Below are positions 1 through 6,518 of a DNA stretch of 11,194 nucleotides, in pieces. Under the pieces are notes generated by a model. It saw only the letters and a program-made list of their open reading frames with translations, did no database searches and was not told the origin of the DNA. The first letter of the stretch is position 1. Every line of letters begins with the position of its first letter. Location of the stretch: positions 1-11,194 of the forward strand of contig JBBSEX010000067.1 in NCBI GenBank assembly GCA_038239345.1, in the 5' to 3' direction. The stretch comes from JBBSEX01 sp038239345. Lineage in GTDB: Bacteria; Acidobacteriota; Terriglobia; Bryobacterales; Bryobacteraceae. The position numbers and the translations under genes are program-made.

Positions 1-393
1 GCCTTGCAGAAGACCGCTCGGGCCATTCGGGCCATAGGTAAATGTGCGGCCCCGGCGGACGATTTGGTCGATCCAGAGTTTCAGCACAGCGGGAATATGG
101 AAGTTATGCATGGCCACGCCAATGACGTACTCGTCGGCCGTCTCCAACTCCGCAATCAACTTCTCCGATACCGCTAAAGTGGCCCGCTGTTCCGCCGTCA
201 GTTGAGCTTCAGGCGTATAAGCTGCGGCGATCCATTCGGCGTCCACAGACTGCGGCGCATCAGCCGCAAGATTGCGGTAAATCACCGTACCGTCCAAGTG
301 ATTTGCCTTCCACACTTTTGCGAACTCGCGCGTCAACTCGCGGCTGATAGAGGTTTCCAGCGGGCTGGAATCCAACTGCAATAACGTAGACAT
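1..393 (-). CDS. azoR: FMN-dependent NADH-azoreductase, N-terminal 131 residues (cut by window edge)
   Basis: A flavodoxin-fold cytoplasmic oxidoreductase of the AzoR/AcpD family, which uses NADH and bound FMN to reduce azo compounds and quinones. Translating the complement from the ATG at 393 gives 131 residues with no stop before the window edge; the usual length is about 200, so the C-terminal third is missing. Family marks seen: the N-terminal beta strand and FMN-phosphate loop LQLDSSPLETSIS (residues 5-17), the FMN-contacting segment MHNFHIPAVLKLWID (95-109), and RRGRTFTYGPNGPSGLL (113-129), which matches the family's AGVTFRYTENGPEGL block. The start has an AGGGAG Shine-Dalgarno seven bases upstream. 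The gene is divergent from a TetR-type regulator 111 bases away, which suggests repression by that regulator and induction by a quinone or similar electrophile; the control is inferred. A larger open frame on the same strand further right is only a shadow. Confidence 0.93.
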   Translation of the reverse strand, partial: MSTLLQLDSSPLETSISRELTREFAKVWKANHLDGTVIYRNLAADAPQSVDAEWIAAAYTPEAQLTAEQRATLAVSEKLIAELETADEYVIGVAMHNFHIPAVLKLWIDQIVRRGRTFTYGPNGPSGLLQG

Positions 394-504
394 GATCGAT
401 CTCCCTAAAACTACAGATGTCGTATAACCAACAAATGAAGTATACTGTAAGCGACGACTGTTGTCTAGAGGTTTTTAGCAGGCTCTGGTAAGATCGAAAC
501 GCAC
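394..504. promoter_or_regulatory. Divergent promoter region between azoreductase and TetR regulator, with candidate operator
   Basis: This 111-base gap must hold the promoters of both divergent genes and is more AT-rich than the flanking coding sequence. An imperfect inverted repeat is visible: ACAGATGTCG at 413-422 against CGACGACTGT at 452-461 (8 of 10 positions match). A second, shorter pair lies inside it, GTATA (422-426) and TATAC (441-445). TetR-family repressors bind dyad operators in just such divergent gaps, so either could be the site. The two dyads do not share a centre and neither is perfect, so the operator assignment is tentative. No clear sigma-70 promoter can be fixed in either direction. 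Confidence 0.4.
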
Positions 505-1080
505 ATGCCGATTTCCGATTGTGAAGTACGGGACCCGCGCATTCGGCGCACCCGCCAATCATTACAGGCAGCTCTCCGTACCTTGATGCAAACGAAGGGC
601 TTCGATGAGATATCGGTGCAGGATATCACCGAGTTGGCGACCGTGAACAGGGCCACCTTCTATGATCACTACACCGATAAATTCGCCCTGCTAGACTCCA
701 TGGCCGCCGGTGGCTTCCATTTTCTGCTGGATCAGCGAAAGGTGAGTTTTGACGGAACTTGCCCTCGCGCGGCCGGCGCTATCATCCTGGCGGCTTGCGA
801 TTATCTCACCCAAACTCATTCGAGTGAGTGCAATCGGCAGAGCCCGTTTGAGCCCCTGATGGAGGCCGCGATCGTTAAATCAATCCGCCGTATCCTAATA
901 GTCGGGATGCCCCCCGGCTCCGGTCGGCTGTCGCCCGACATGGTCGCCAGTACCGCAAGTTGGGCGATCTACGGAGCAGTCAAGGAATGGTTTTATACTC
1001 GCAATCATGCCTTGGCGGAAGAGATCGTTCCTGACATCCTGGAACTAGTGCTGCCGATTTTGGAAGCCGCCCGGCCCTAG
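505..1080 (+). CDS. TetR/AcrR family transcriptional regulator
   Basis: A 191-residue one-component DNA-binding repressor. The N-terminal helix-turn-helix occupies roughly residues 13-60, with the family pattern IRRTRQSLQAALRTLM, then GFDEISVQDITELATVNRATFYDHYTDK, where VNRATFYDHY (47-56) is the recognition helix. The C-terminal ligand and dimer part (about 70-190) has no recognisable specificity motif but resembles the TetR C-terminal domain of regulators with TFYDHY-type HTHs. The start is the first ATG that precedes the HTH; no good Shine-Dalgarno lies upstream, only a weak GGTAAG, so translation may be low, which suits a repressor. Divergence from azoR points to azoR as the likely target, and possibly autoregulation. 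The TAG stop lies one base before a long hairpin. The inducer cannot be read from the sequence. Confidence 0.9.
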   Translation: MPISDCEVRDPRIRRTRQSLQAALRTLMQTKGFDEISVQDITELATVNRATFYDHYTDKFALLDSMAAGGFHFLLDQRKVSFDGTCPRAAGAIILAACDYLTQTHSSECNRQSPFEPLMEAAIVKSIRRILIVGMPPGSGRLSPDMVASTASWAIYGAVKEWFYTRNHALAEEIVPDILELVLPILEAARP

Positions 1081-1158
1081 GTTTTGGTAGTGGGTCAGTT
1101 TGAAATCTGACCCACTACCAAAAACTGAGGCGATGAGCAAAGCGACAGGCTTGATCAT
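1045..1158 (-). pseudogene. Remnant 5' end of an exported-protein gene, truncated at the hairpin
   Basis: On the minus strand an ATG at 1158 is preceded, after eight bases, by the near-perfect Shine-Dalgarno GGAAGGAG. The first residues read MIKPVALLIASVFGSGS, a basic start followed by a hydrophobic stretch typical of a signal peptide. The frame then runs through the palindrome (giving SDFKLTHYQN) and into sequence antisense to the end of the TetR gene, stopping at a TAG at 1045 after 37 residues. A well-formed start leading into nothing suggests that the body of an exported protein was lost by deletion or by insertion of the palindrome. Alternatively it is a real 37-residue secreted peptide, which is less likely because its 3' part is antisense to a conserved gene. 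Function unknown. Confidence 0.4.
1081..1125. repeat. Long perfect hairpin (17-bp arms) directly after the TetR stop
   Basis: Arms 1082-1098 and 1107-1123 are perfectly complementary over 17 bp (core GGTAGTGGGTCAG / CTGACCCACTACC) around the 8-base spacer TTTGAAAT. The T4/A4 outer ends sit inside the stem. Neither strand has a T-run after the stem, so it is not a canonical intrinsic terminator, although the stem could still stop or protect the TetR transcript. Its length and perfection, and the fact that it abuts the truncated minus-strand frame described separately, make it look more like a palindromic repeat unit or the end of a mobile element than a chance hairpin. Only one copy is in the window, so repeat status is inferred. 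Confidence 0.75.
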
Positions 1159-1361
1159 GGGTATAGCTCCTTCCGGGGTTGCCGGTGTATCTATTGTGAA
1201 GCTTTTGAACTGCGGGTTCTAGTACAAAAGGACCGGAGCATTGTTTCCGGTACGGATGACGGGTGGGTACCGATTTCGCGGTGAATGCGATTTATTCTCC
1301 GAATAGGTGATATGTTTTCATTGGAATTGACACCAGGACATGATGAAGGGACTGAGTATCT

Positions 1362-1949
1362 ATGAAGCAGTGTTTGAATTGCCGAAATCAAATAGCAGAC
1401 TACCCGTCGACGCAGTTCTGCCAAAACTGCGGATCGCCGTTGCGCCAGCCAAGCGGTGCGGGTTTCAAGCTGGTCGTAATAGGCGGAATTATTGTTGTTT
1501 CAGTGTTTCTTGGTTTCGGTTATATTTCAAAGGTCGTATCGCAAAATAGCCGAAACAGCATGCAGGTAGACGTTTTCCCAGCCAGCCCAATGAGAGCGGA
1601 GAAAGCGACTAGTGATTTAACTCGACTGGAACGAGAAGCCGCAGTTCAGCATCCAGAAAAACAGGTCGAGCTAGAGCGGCCGATACCCTGGGAAACCGGT
1701 GGCTTTGGCAATGTTATGACTATGAAGCCGGTGATTGTGAATAAGAACGCTTTCGCCGTAAAGGACATATATATCCACTGCAAGGTTTACGCCCCAAGCG
1801 GTACCGAGTTGGGCGACAATTATGCAACCGTCTTTGAGGTAATCCCAGCCAAAAGCAAGATTCGTCCCAAGGAAATAAATTTGGGTTTTATAAACAGCCA
1901 ATCAAAGAAGGCTGGTTGTGTCGTCGAAGCCGTCTCTACTGAGGATTAG
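1362..1949 (+). CDS. Membrane-anchored zinc-ribbon protein of unknown function
   Basis: 195 residues in three parts. (1) An N-terminal zinc ribbon with Cys4, Cys7, Cys20 and Cys23 (CLNC ... CQNC), a common short metal-binding module of bacterial membrane proteins. (2) One membrane helix, about residues 36-55 (FKLVVIGGIIVVSVFLGFGY). (3) A charged linker (about 60-105), then a small all-beta-looking domain (about 110-192) with KPVIVNKNAFAVKDIYIHC and ends FINSQSKKAGCVVEAV. The last domain resembles FxLYD-type extracytoplasmic domains in pattern; Cys140 and Cys186 could form a disulfide outside the cytoplasm. The topology is most likely ribbon inside and beta domain outside. The start is ATG 1362, with GAAGGG eleven bases upstream; an overlapping frame from 1340 is a shadow. 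It heads a same-strand group of small unknown genes, 9 bases before the next. Function unknown; signalling, or binding of a cell-envelope partner, would fit the layout. Confidence 0.85.
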   Translation: MKQCLNCRNQIADYPSTQFCQNCGSPLRQPSGAGFKLVVIGGIIVVSVFLGFGYISKVVSQNSRNSMQVDVFPASPMRAEKATSDLTRLEREAAVQHPEKQVELERPIPWETGGFGNVMTMKPVIVNKNAFAVKDIYIHCKVYAPSGTELGDNYATVFEVIPAKSKIRPKEINLGFINSQSKKAGCVVEAVSTED

Positions 1950-1958
1950 GGGGAGAAG

Positions 1959-2498
1959 ATGAGAATGATGTCACTCGCATTGATCCTTTGCGGCTGCATG
2001 CTCGCCGAGGATCCCACTGGGAAAACTTACAGCGCAGGCGGGAACTGGACGTACCTCGTCACCCGCGACAAGATGAGCGATGTACTCTATGGCCTCTTCG
2101 AACTTCGGGCTGATGAAGACTTAGGAGATGGGATCGGCGCAGGCCGTCCCGTCTTCGCCATAACCTGCGGTGGATCGATCAGCTCCGCGAAATGGATTGA
2201 GTCGGTGCTGAGTAGCCCAGTGGTTCTTGGACTTCCCGACCTCACGTCGCCACTAGGAGCGCCGCAGCAGATCATCACGTTGCGGCAAGACGGAAAGCGT
2301 CACATCCATTTCTGGAACATTGCCGAAGACTTTCGAAGGCTGCTTGTTGACAAGGGCGCAACCGAGGAAATGATCCGCAGCACCGACGCGCGTATCCAGT
2401 TCCACGATGCAAGCGGGCATTCTCGGGTCGCGAGGTTTTCACCGGCGGACCTCAATATGGATGGCGTCATAAAGGCGTGCGGACAGGCGCTGAAGTAG
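1959..2498 (+). CDS. Small exported protein of unknown function
   Basis: 179 residues with a short hydrophobic N-terminus (MRMMSLALILCGCMLA), readable as a signal peptide with a possible but unusually short and atypical lipobox (LCGC). The mature part has GNWTYLVTRDKMSDVLYG, a central FAITCGG segment and a final VIKACG; Cys70 and Cys174 may pair. The order W..., D-M-x-D, strands, IxC, then a C-terminal Cys recalls the small beta-sandwich exported proteins that include the VasI-type type VI secretion accessory family, but this is only a pattern resemblance and no secretion gene is nearby. It starts 9 bases after the zinc-ribbon gene with the strong Shine-Dalgarno GGGGGAG. The closeness of that site to ATG 1959 means ATG 1965 or 1968 could be the true start. 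Probably co-transcribed with the genes on both sides. Confidence 0.8.
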   Translation: MRMMSLALILCGCMLAEDPTGKTYSAGGNWTYLVTRDKMSDVLYGLFELRADEDLGDGIGAGRPVFAITCGGSISSAKWIESVLSSPVVLGLPDLTSPLGAPQQIITLRQDGKRHIHFWNIAEDFRRLLVDKGATEEMIRSTDARIQFHDASGHSRVARFSPADLNMDGVIKACGQALK

Positions 2499-2544
2499 CG
2501 GGATCACTCGTTAGTTAGAAAAAGGATTGAGCAAGGAGTAAATC

Positions 2545-2712
2545 GTGTGCCCACATTGTAAGAAAACCATTGGAATCGTGCTCATAAAGCCTGTGGAGAT
2601 TCAGTCTCTCCAAGCGACTTGGCAGGGCGTAGCTTATTTATGCAACCAATGTAATGCCGTTTTGAGCATAGCAAGGGAGTCCTCGGTTACCGTTCCCTTA
2701 AGCAAGACGTAA
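2545..2712 (+). CDS. 55-residue double-CxxC (zinc-ribbon-like) protein with GTG start
   Basis: A short frame starting with GTG at 2545, placed six bases after a full AAGGAG Shine-Dalgarno, and ending at TAA 2710-2712. It reads MCPHCKKTIG at the start and YLCNQCNAVL near residue 31, so it has two CxxC knuckles (Cys2/Cys5 and Cys33/Cys36), spaced as in a zinc ribbon. The middle (about 10-30) is IVLIKPVEIQSLQATWQG, likely beta strands. It has no signal or membrane segment, so it is cytoplasmic. It lies 46 bases after the previous gene and 53 before the next, probably in the same transcript. Small ribbons of this sort are often annotated only as hypothetical; metal, nucleic-acid or protein binding is possible. 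The strong ribosome site and paired cysteines make it very likely real despite its size. Confidence 0.8.
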   Translation: MCPHCKKTIGIVLIKPVEIQSLQATWQGVAYLCNQCNAVLSIARESSVTVPLSKT

Positions 2713-2765
2713 GTAAGAAATGGGTACGGGACGGTGTAATCTTCCCGTCTCCGATAGGGAAGGTG

Positions 2766-2987
2766 ATGATGAAAACGATAATTTCGGCCTTATTGTTGTG
2801 TTTGATGCTGCCGCTGTCAGCTGATAGCGTCCGCAGAAGAGTTCAAGGAAACGTTGCAAACAATTGTACACAAGGGCGGCCTATAATTAATGCAGCCGGT
2901 TCTACGATCTGCCCGATCTGTGCATCACCCGATCTAGGTTTACCGCCGCCGGAGCATCGCCAGAGCTACGAATCCCATGCCGAATAA
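2766..2987 (+). CDS. Small exported cysteine-containing protein, possibly truncated
   Basis: About 73 residues: a good signal peptide (MMKTIISALLLCLMLPLSADS, cleavage near the SADS stretch), then a mature part of about 50 residues with NNCTQGRPIINAAGS followed by TICPICAS, giving three cysteines including a CPIC pair. The start could be GTG 2763, ATG 2766 or ATG 2769; the ribosome site AGGGAAGG at 2756-2763 best suits ATG 2769 or 2766. The last 16 codons (reading PPPEHRQSYESHAE) overlap, in antisense, the C-terminal sorting-signal codons of the convergent PEP-CTERM gene. That tail is probably not selected sequence, so the gene may have lost its original 3' end. It is the last of four co-directional unknown genes. 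Function unknown. Confidence 0.6.
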   Translation: MMKTIISALLLCLMLPLSADSVRRRVQGNVANNCTQGRPIINAAGSTICPICASPDLGLPPPEHRQSYESHAE

Positions 2988-3617
2988 CGCCAACGTTCCC
3001 GGCTCCGGGGTGTCTGAGCCCTGGGGTTGATCGCTGGTGGTCAGAATCAGTTGAGGGATAAGATCGCGGGAATTGTTGAATAGAAATTCTTGCTCGGTCA
3101 CCTTCGCCAAAGTAGTGTCGGCTGCGCCGAATGCCGCTACTTGGCCCAGCGTCGAGTTCAAGTACGTAAGACCGTTCGCGTTTAGGATGACATCCACGTG
3201 ATTCTGTTCCAGCCCGGTTATGTCCAACGATCCGTAGGCGATTCCACTTCCCAGATCCGTATAGCCGGATAATCCCGCGTTGCCGGCAATGATAGAGGAA
3301 ATGGGTGTGGAGATGTCGAACAACGTATATGTTTCAAACGGGTCGTTGCTCAAGTACCCTATGTTCGGAACGGGAAGCCGCAGCGAAGCGGATAAAATTG
3401 GGCTCGAAACGCCGGATAAATCGAACACCAGGTAAGATCGGCCCTCGCCCGTGGGCTGGCAAGCCGAGCACCATCCAGCCGAGTAGCCGCCGGTGAACAG
3501 TCGTATACCGCTTTCATGATAGAAGCCCGTCGTAGTGCTGTCGAGCGTGACAGTGGCTGCCGAGGCCGACCCCACGGCGATCAAGAGGGGCAAAAATATA
3601 GGGAACAGTGAGCGCAT
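2940..3617 (-). CDS. PEP-CTERM sorting domain exported protein
   Basis: 225 residues: signal peptide (MRSLFPIFLPLLIAVGSASA, residues 1-20), a beta-rich mature domain with SYLVFDLSGV, ILSASLRLPV and TYTLFDISTPISSI in the style of carbohydrate-binding or jelly-roll PEP-CTERM proteins, and a complete C-terminal sorting signal at 203-225: TPEPGT, a hydrophobic helix, then RRR. Such proteins are exported, cleaved and anchored by exosortase (EpsH/XrtA-type) and are tied to extracellular polysaccharide in floc- or biofilm-forming bacteria; no exosortase gene is in this window. Two cysteines (CSAC, about 50-53) may form a disulfide. A GGAGAAG ribosome site lies just upstream of the ATG at 3617. The 3' end overlaps the small convergent exported gene. 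It is divergent from the hydrolase gene. The ligand is unknown. Confidence 0.9.
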   Translation of the reverse strand: MRSLFPIFLPLLIAVGSASAATVTLDSTTTGFYHESGIRLFTGGYSAGWCSACQPTGEGRSYLVFDLSGVSSPILSASLRLPVPNIGYLSNDPFETYTLFDISTPISSIIAGNAGLSGYTDLGSGIAYGSLDITGLEQNHVDVILNANGLTYLNSTLGQVAAFGAADTTLAKVTEQEFLFNNSRDLIPQLILTTSDQPQGSDTPEPGTLALFGMGFVALAMLRRR

Positions 3618-3709
3618 TATCTTCTCCGATTTGAGTTACTACCTGACATGGGCGTAATCTCCTGCCAAGAACAGTCACACAGCTGGCGGATTGCTAGAAT
3701 GGCTGGTCA

Positions 3710-5671
3710 ATGATCACCCGTTCTGCAATTCTTGGCCTGTTCGCCTCGTGCCTGCTGCCGGCACAAGCCCCGGCTCCGGTAAATCCGCCGCTACCCGTGG
3801 GTGCGCAGATGTCCGGGATACCGGGCGTGGCCTACATCCGGGAGAATTATTCAAAGTTCGAATACAGAATTCCCATGCGCGATGGGGCGAAGCTGTTCAC
3901 CGCCGTCTACGTCCCGAAGGACGCCATAACGGACGACAAAACTTATCCGATGCTGATGCAGCGCACGCCTTACAGTGTGCGTCCCTACGGGGAGGATCAA
4001 TATCCGCCGGCATTGGGTCCGTCGGAATTTTTCGCTCGCGACAAATTCATATTCGTATACCAGGACGTGCGGGGGCGCTACCTCAGTGAAGGCGAATACG
4101 TCGTACTGCGTCCGTATAAGCCGCTGAAAAGTGGGCCAAAAGATTTCGACGAAAGCACGGACACCTTCGATACGATCGATTGGCTGGTGAAGAATATCGC
4201 CAACAACAACGGCAAAGTCGGGCTGTGGGGAATTTCGCAGCCGGGATTTTATGCGGCGGCCGGCATGCTGGATGCGCATCCCGCGCTAGTTGCGGTTTCC
4301 CCGCAAGCGCCGGTTACCGATTACTACATGGGTGACGACGTGTATCACAATGGCGCGTTCATGCTGGCTCATCGCTTCGGTTTCTATCAGGGATTCCGCC
4401 CCAGGGAGGGCGAGCCGGCCGCCCCGCCCAACGTGCTGCCCTTCGCCTACGGCACCCCCGATGGGTATGACTTCTTCTTGAGCATGGGATCGCTGGCCAA
4501 CGCCGACGAGAAATATTTCAAGCAGAAGCAGCCATACTGGCTGTGGAATTTGGCCAACACCACCTACAACGACGAATGGAAATCGCGAGCCATCTGGCGT
4601 CATCTGAAAAACATCAAGCCGGCGGTGATGCTGGTGGGTGGATGGTATGACGCCGAGGATCCGCAGGGTCCGCTAACGCAATTCGCGTTCATGGAGAAGA
4701 ATTCTCCACCGCCGATGAACATGCTGGTGATGGGGCCCTGGACTCATGGCGGATTCTCCCGTGGCGATGGCGACCGCGTAGGCAATGTAACCTTCGGATC
4801 GAAGACCGGCCTTTATTTCCGGGAGAAGATCGAGTTTCCGTTTTTTGCCTATCATCTAAAGGGCAAGGGCGACGGCAAATTCCCCAAGGCTTGGATGTTT
4901 CAGACAGGGATGAATCAGTGGCGCAAGCTGGATGCCTGGCCGCCCCGAGGCACCCAGCAGAAGACGCTTTTTCTGAACGCCAAGGGAACGCTGACGTGGC
5001 GGAAGGCCGACCAGGAGGAGTTTGACGAGTATCTCTCCGATCCCAACAAGCCCGTGCCCTATATCGGCTATGTGTATATGGGCGTCTTGCGGGAATACAT
5101 GACCGAAGATCAGCGCTTCGCGGCCGCCCGTCCGGACGTGCTGGTGTACCGCAGTGAGCCGCTGGATCACGACGTTACATTGATGGGCCCAATTGCGGTG
5201 GATTTGAAGGTTTCCACCTCCGGGACCGACTCTGATTTCGATGTAAAACTGATCGACGTCTATCCGGCGGATTATCCCGATTACAATGCCCCTCCGGCCG
5301 TGCCCGGTGCGCTGCCGGCGCCTTTGCCAACCGGTCCGTCGAACGCCGTGAAGCTGGGTGGTTACCAGGAATTGATTCGCGGAGAACCGTTCCGCGGCAA
5401 GTTCCGCAAAAGCTTCGAACAGCCGGTGGCGTTTCAACCGGGGAAGCCGGACCGGATCACATTTCAACTGCCCGATGTCGCCCATACCTTTCGTCAGGGG
5501 CATCGCATTATGGTGCAGATTCAGAGCTCCTGGTTTCCCCTGACTGACCGCAATCCGCAGAAGTTTATGGAGATTCCCAAAGCCTTATCGACGGATTTCG
5601 TGAAGGCTACCCAGCGCGTGTATTGGGGTGGCGCGGAAGGGTCGAGCTTGAAGATCGCCGTTGTGGAATAA
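3710..5671 (+). CDS. Exported CocE/NonD family hydrolase, probably alpha-amino-acid ester hydrolase (S15-like)
   Basis: 653 residues, the usual size for alpha-amino-acid ester hydrolases (AEH). Signal peptide MITRSAILGLFASCLLPAQA, so it acts in the periplasm or outside. An alpha/beta-hydrolase domain follows (about 50-390), with a cap around 200-300, then a C-terminal jelly-roll of the X-Pro dipeptidyl-peptidase type (about 420-650, with SEPLDHDVTLMGPIAVDLKVSTSG-type strands and GHRIMVQIQSSWFP). Catalytic Ser176 is in GISQPG, Asp314 in GWYDAED and His346 in GPWTHGG; this spacing agrees closely with characterised AEHs. Tyr88 (RTPYS) fits the oxyanion tyrosine. Asp209/Asp210, Glu316 and Asp317 match the acidic cluster that binds the substrate's alpha-amino group, supporting AEH over cocaine-esterase-like activity. 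The residue after Ser is Gln rather than the usual Tyr. The expected reaction is hydrolysis or acyl transfer of amino-acid esters, beta-lactam side chains or short peptides. The ATG has no clear ribosome site. Confidence 0.92.
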   Translation: MITRSAILGLFASCLLPAQAPAPVNPPLPVGAQMSGIPGVAYIRENYSKFEYRIPMRDGAKLFTAVYVPKDAITDDKTYPMLMQRTPYSVRPYGEDQYPPALGPSEFFARDKFIFVYQDVRGRYLSEGEYVVLRPYKPLKSGPKDFDESTDTFDTIDWLVKNIANNNGKVGLWGISQPGFYAAAGMLDAHPALVAVSPQAPVTDYYMGDDVYHNGAFMLAHRFGFYQGFRPREGEPAAPPNVLPFAYGTPDGYDFFLSMGSLANADEKYFKQKQPYWLWNLANTTYNDEWKSRAIWRHLKNIKPAVMLVGGWYDAEDPQGPLTQFAFMEKNSPPPMNMLVMGPWTHGGFSRGDGDRVGNVTFGSKTGLYFREKIEFPFFAYHLKGKGDGKFPKAWMFQTGMNQWRKLDAWPPRGTQQKTLFLNAKGTLTWRKADQEEFDEYLSDPNKPVPYIGYVYMGVLREYMTEDQRFAAARPDVLVYRSEPLDHDVTLMGPIAVDLKVSTSGTDSDFDVKLIDVYPADYPDYNAPPAVPGALPAPLPTGPSNAVKLGGYQELIRGEPFRGKFRKSFEQPVAFQPGKPDRITFQLPDVAHTFRQGHRIMVQIQSSWFPLTDRNPQKFMEIPKALSTDFVKATQRVYWGGAEGSSLKIAVVE

Positions 5672-5818
5672 AGCCCGCCTTGTTCAGGAATATTCTGCCC
5701 TGCGGCGTACTTTATAGTGCAGGTCCAGCGGAAACGGAAGGCGCGTGCTTAGCGCAACCAAATATAAAATCCTCCAGCTCGCGCGGACCATCGTTAATCA
5801 TGATGTGTCAGGAGTTGC

Positions 5819-6451
5819 ATGAACGCATTTTCGCCTAGATTGCTATCACTGGGAGTGATTCTATCGGCTGCCTTTAACGCTGGGCACGCTGGAGCGCAAA
5901 CTGCCGTCCCGCCGCCGGCCGCAACGGTCCCATATCTTTCCTTGACCGCCCACGAAAGATGGGTGCGTTACGCCAATGAAACAGTTCTGTCACCGGGGCT
6001 GTATTTCGCATCGGCTGGAGCTGCGTTAGGCGGCCAGTTAAACAACGATCCTCCCGAATGGCGGCAAGGCGCGAAGGGCTATGGAAAGCGGGCGGCGTCG
6101 GCGCTTGGCCAATTCGCGATGCAGACCACAATTCATGAGGGTGGGGCGGCGTTACTCGGGTACGATCCGCGCTACACCCGCTGCACCTGCAGTGGATTTT
6201 GGCCGCGTAGCGCGCACGCCATCAAAATGGGATTCGTCACTTATAACCGCGAAGGAAAACTGCGCTTCGACTTACCGGCCTATGCCGGCGCGTATGGATC
6301 TGGAATGCTGGCCCAATATTGGTATCCGCAGCGCTTTAATCCATTGACCGATGGCGTTCGCGCGGGAACGATCCAAGCGGGATTTCACATCGGCCTTGGA
6401 GTCTTGCGGGAATTTGGGCCGGAACTTCGGCGGACTTTTCTCCGCCGGTAG
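5819..6451 (+). CDS. Exported protein of an acidobacterial family without known function
   Basis: 210 residues. Signal peptide (MNAFSPRLLSLGVILSAAFN, cleavage near AGA/QTA, about residue 26), then a short Pro/Ala-rich spacer and a compact domain with HERWVRYANETVLSPG, a Gly/Ala-rich segment, LLGYDPRYTRCTCSGFWPRSAHAI, the aromatic GAYGSGMLAQYWYP and VLREFGPELRR near the end. The arrangement (LSPG..., GYDPRY, FW.R..HA, GAYGSGML..WYP, VLREFGP) is one I associate with exported, probably outer-membrane-linked proteins that are numerous in Acidobacteriota genomes; none has a known function to my knowledge. AGGAG ends four bases before the ATG. A CGGCGGA/TCCGCCG hairpin lies in its last codons (6429-6448) but no T-run follows. 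The 147 bases before it contain no gene. Confidence 0.8.
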   Translation: MNAFSPRLLSLGVILSAAFNAGHAGAQTAVPPPAATVPYLSLTAHERWVRYANETVLSPGLYFASAGAALGGQLNNDPPEWRQGAKGYGKRAASALGQFAMQTTIHEGGAALLGYDPRYTRCTCSGFWPRSAHAIKMGFVTYNREGKLRFDLPAYAGAYGSGMLAQYWYPQRFNPLTDGVRAGTIQAGFHIGLGVLREFGPELRRTFLRR

Positions 6452-6473
6452 CCACAGAGTATCGGCATGAAAA

Positions 6474-6503
6474 TTGACCGGACAAGCAGCCGTTTCGTAC
6501 AAT
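6474..6503 (+). promoter_or_regulatory. Sigma-70 type promoter for tRNA-Gly
   Basis: TTGACC (6474-6479, five of six bases of the -35 consensus) and TACAAT (6498-6503, five of six of the -10 consensus) are separated by 18 bases. Transcription would begin around 6510, about nine bases before the first base of the tRNA, the short leader expected for a stable RNA. This is the best promoter match in the window. Confidence 0.8.
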
Positions 6504-6518
6504 TGGGTTACTGTCATT

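Noticed and set aside
260..562. A 100-residue minus-strand frame across the azoR/TetR gap
   Set aside because: It reads through the divergent promoter region and azoR in a different frame; the azoR frame from 393 has clear family motifs and a ribosome site.
1081..1125. Canonical intrinsic terminator for the TetR gene
   Set aside because: The stem is strong but no T-run follows on either strand; the only T/A runs are inside the stem.
2713..2762. Hairpin ACGGG/CCCGT between the two last genes of the unknown cluster as a terminator
   Set aside because: The stem is only about five bp with a 13-base loop and no T-run, so it is likely chance.
4856..5503. A 215-residue open frame on the minus strand inside the hydrolase gene
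   Set aside because: It lies wholly antisense to conserved S15-type coding sequence, has no ribosome site, and its His/Arg/Gly-rich composition is that of a GC-driven shadow frame.
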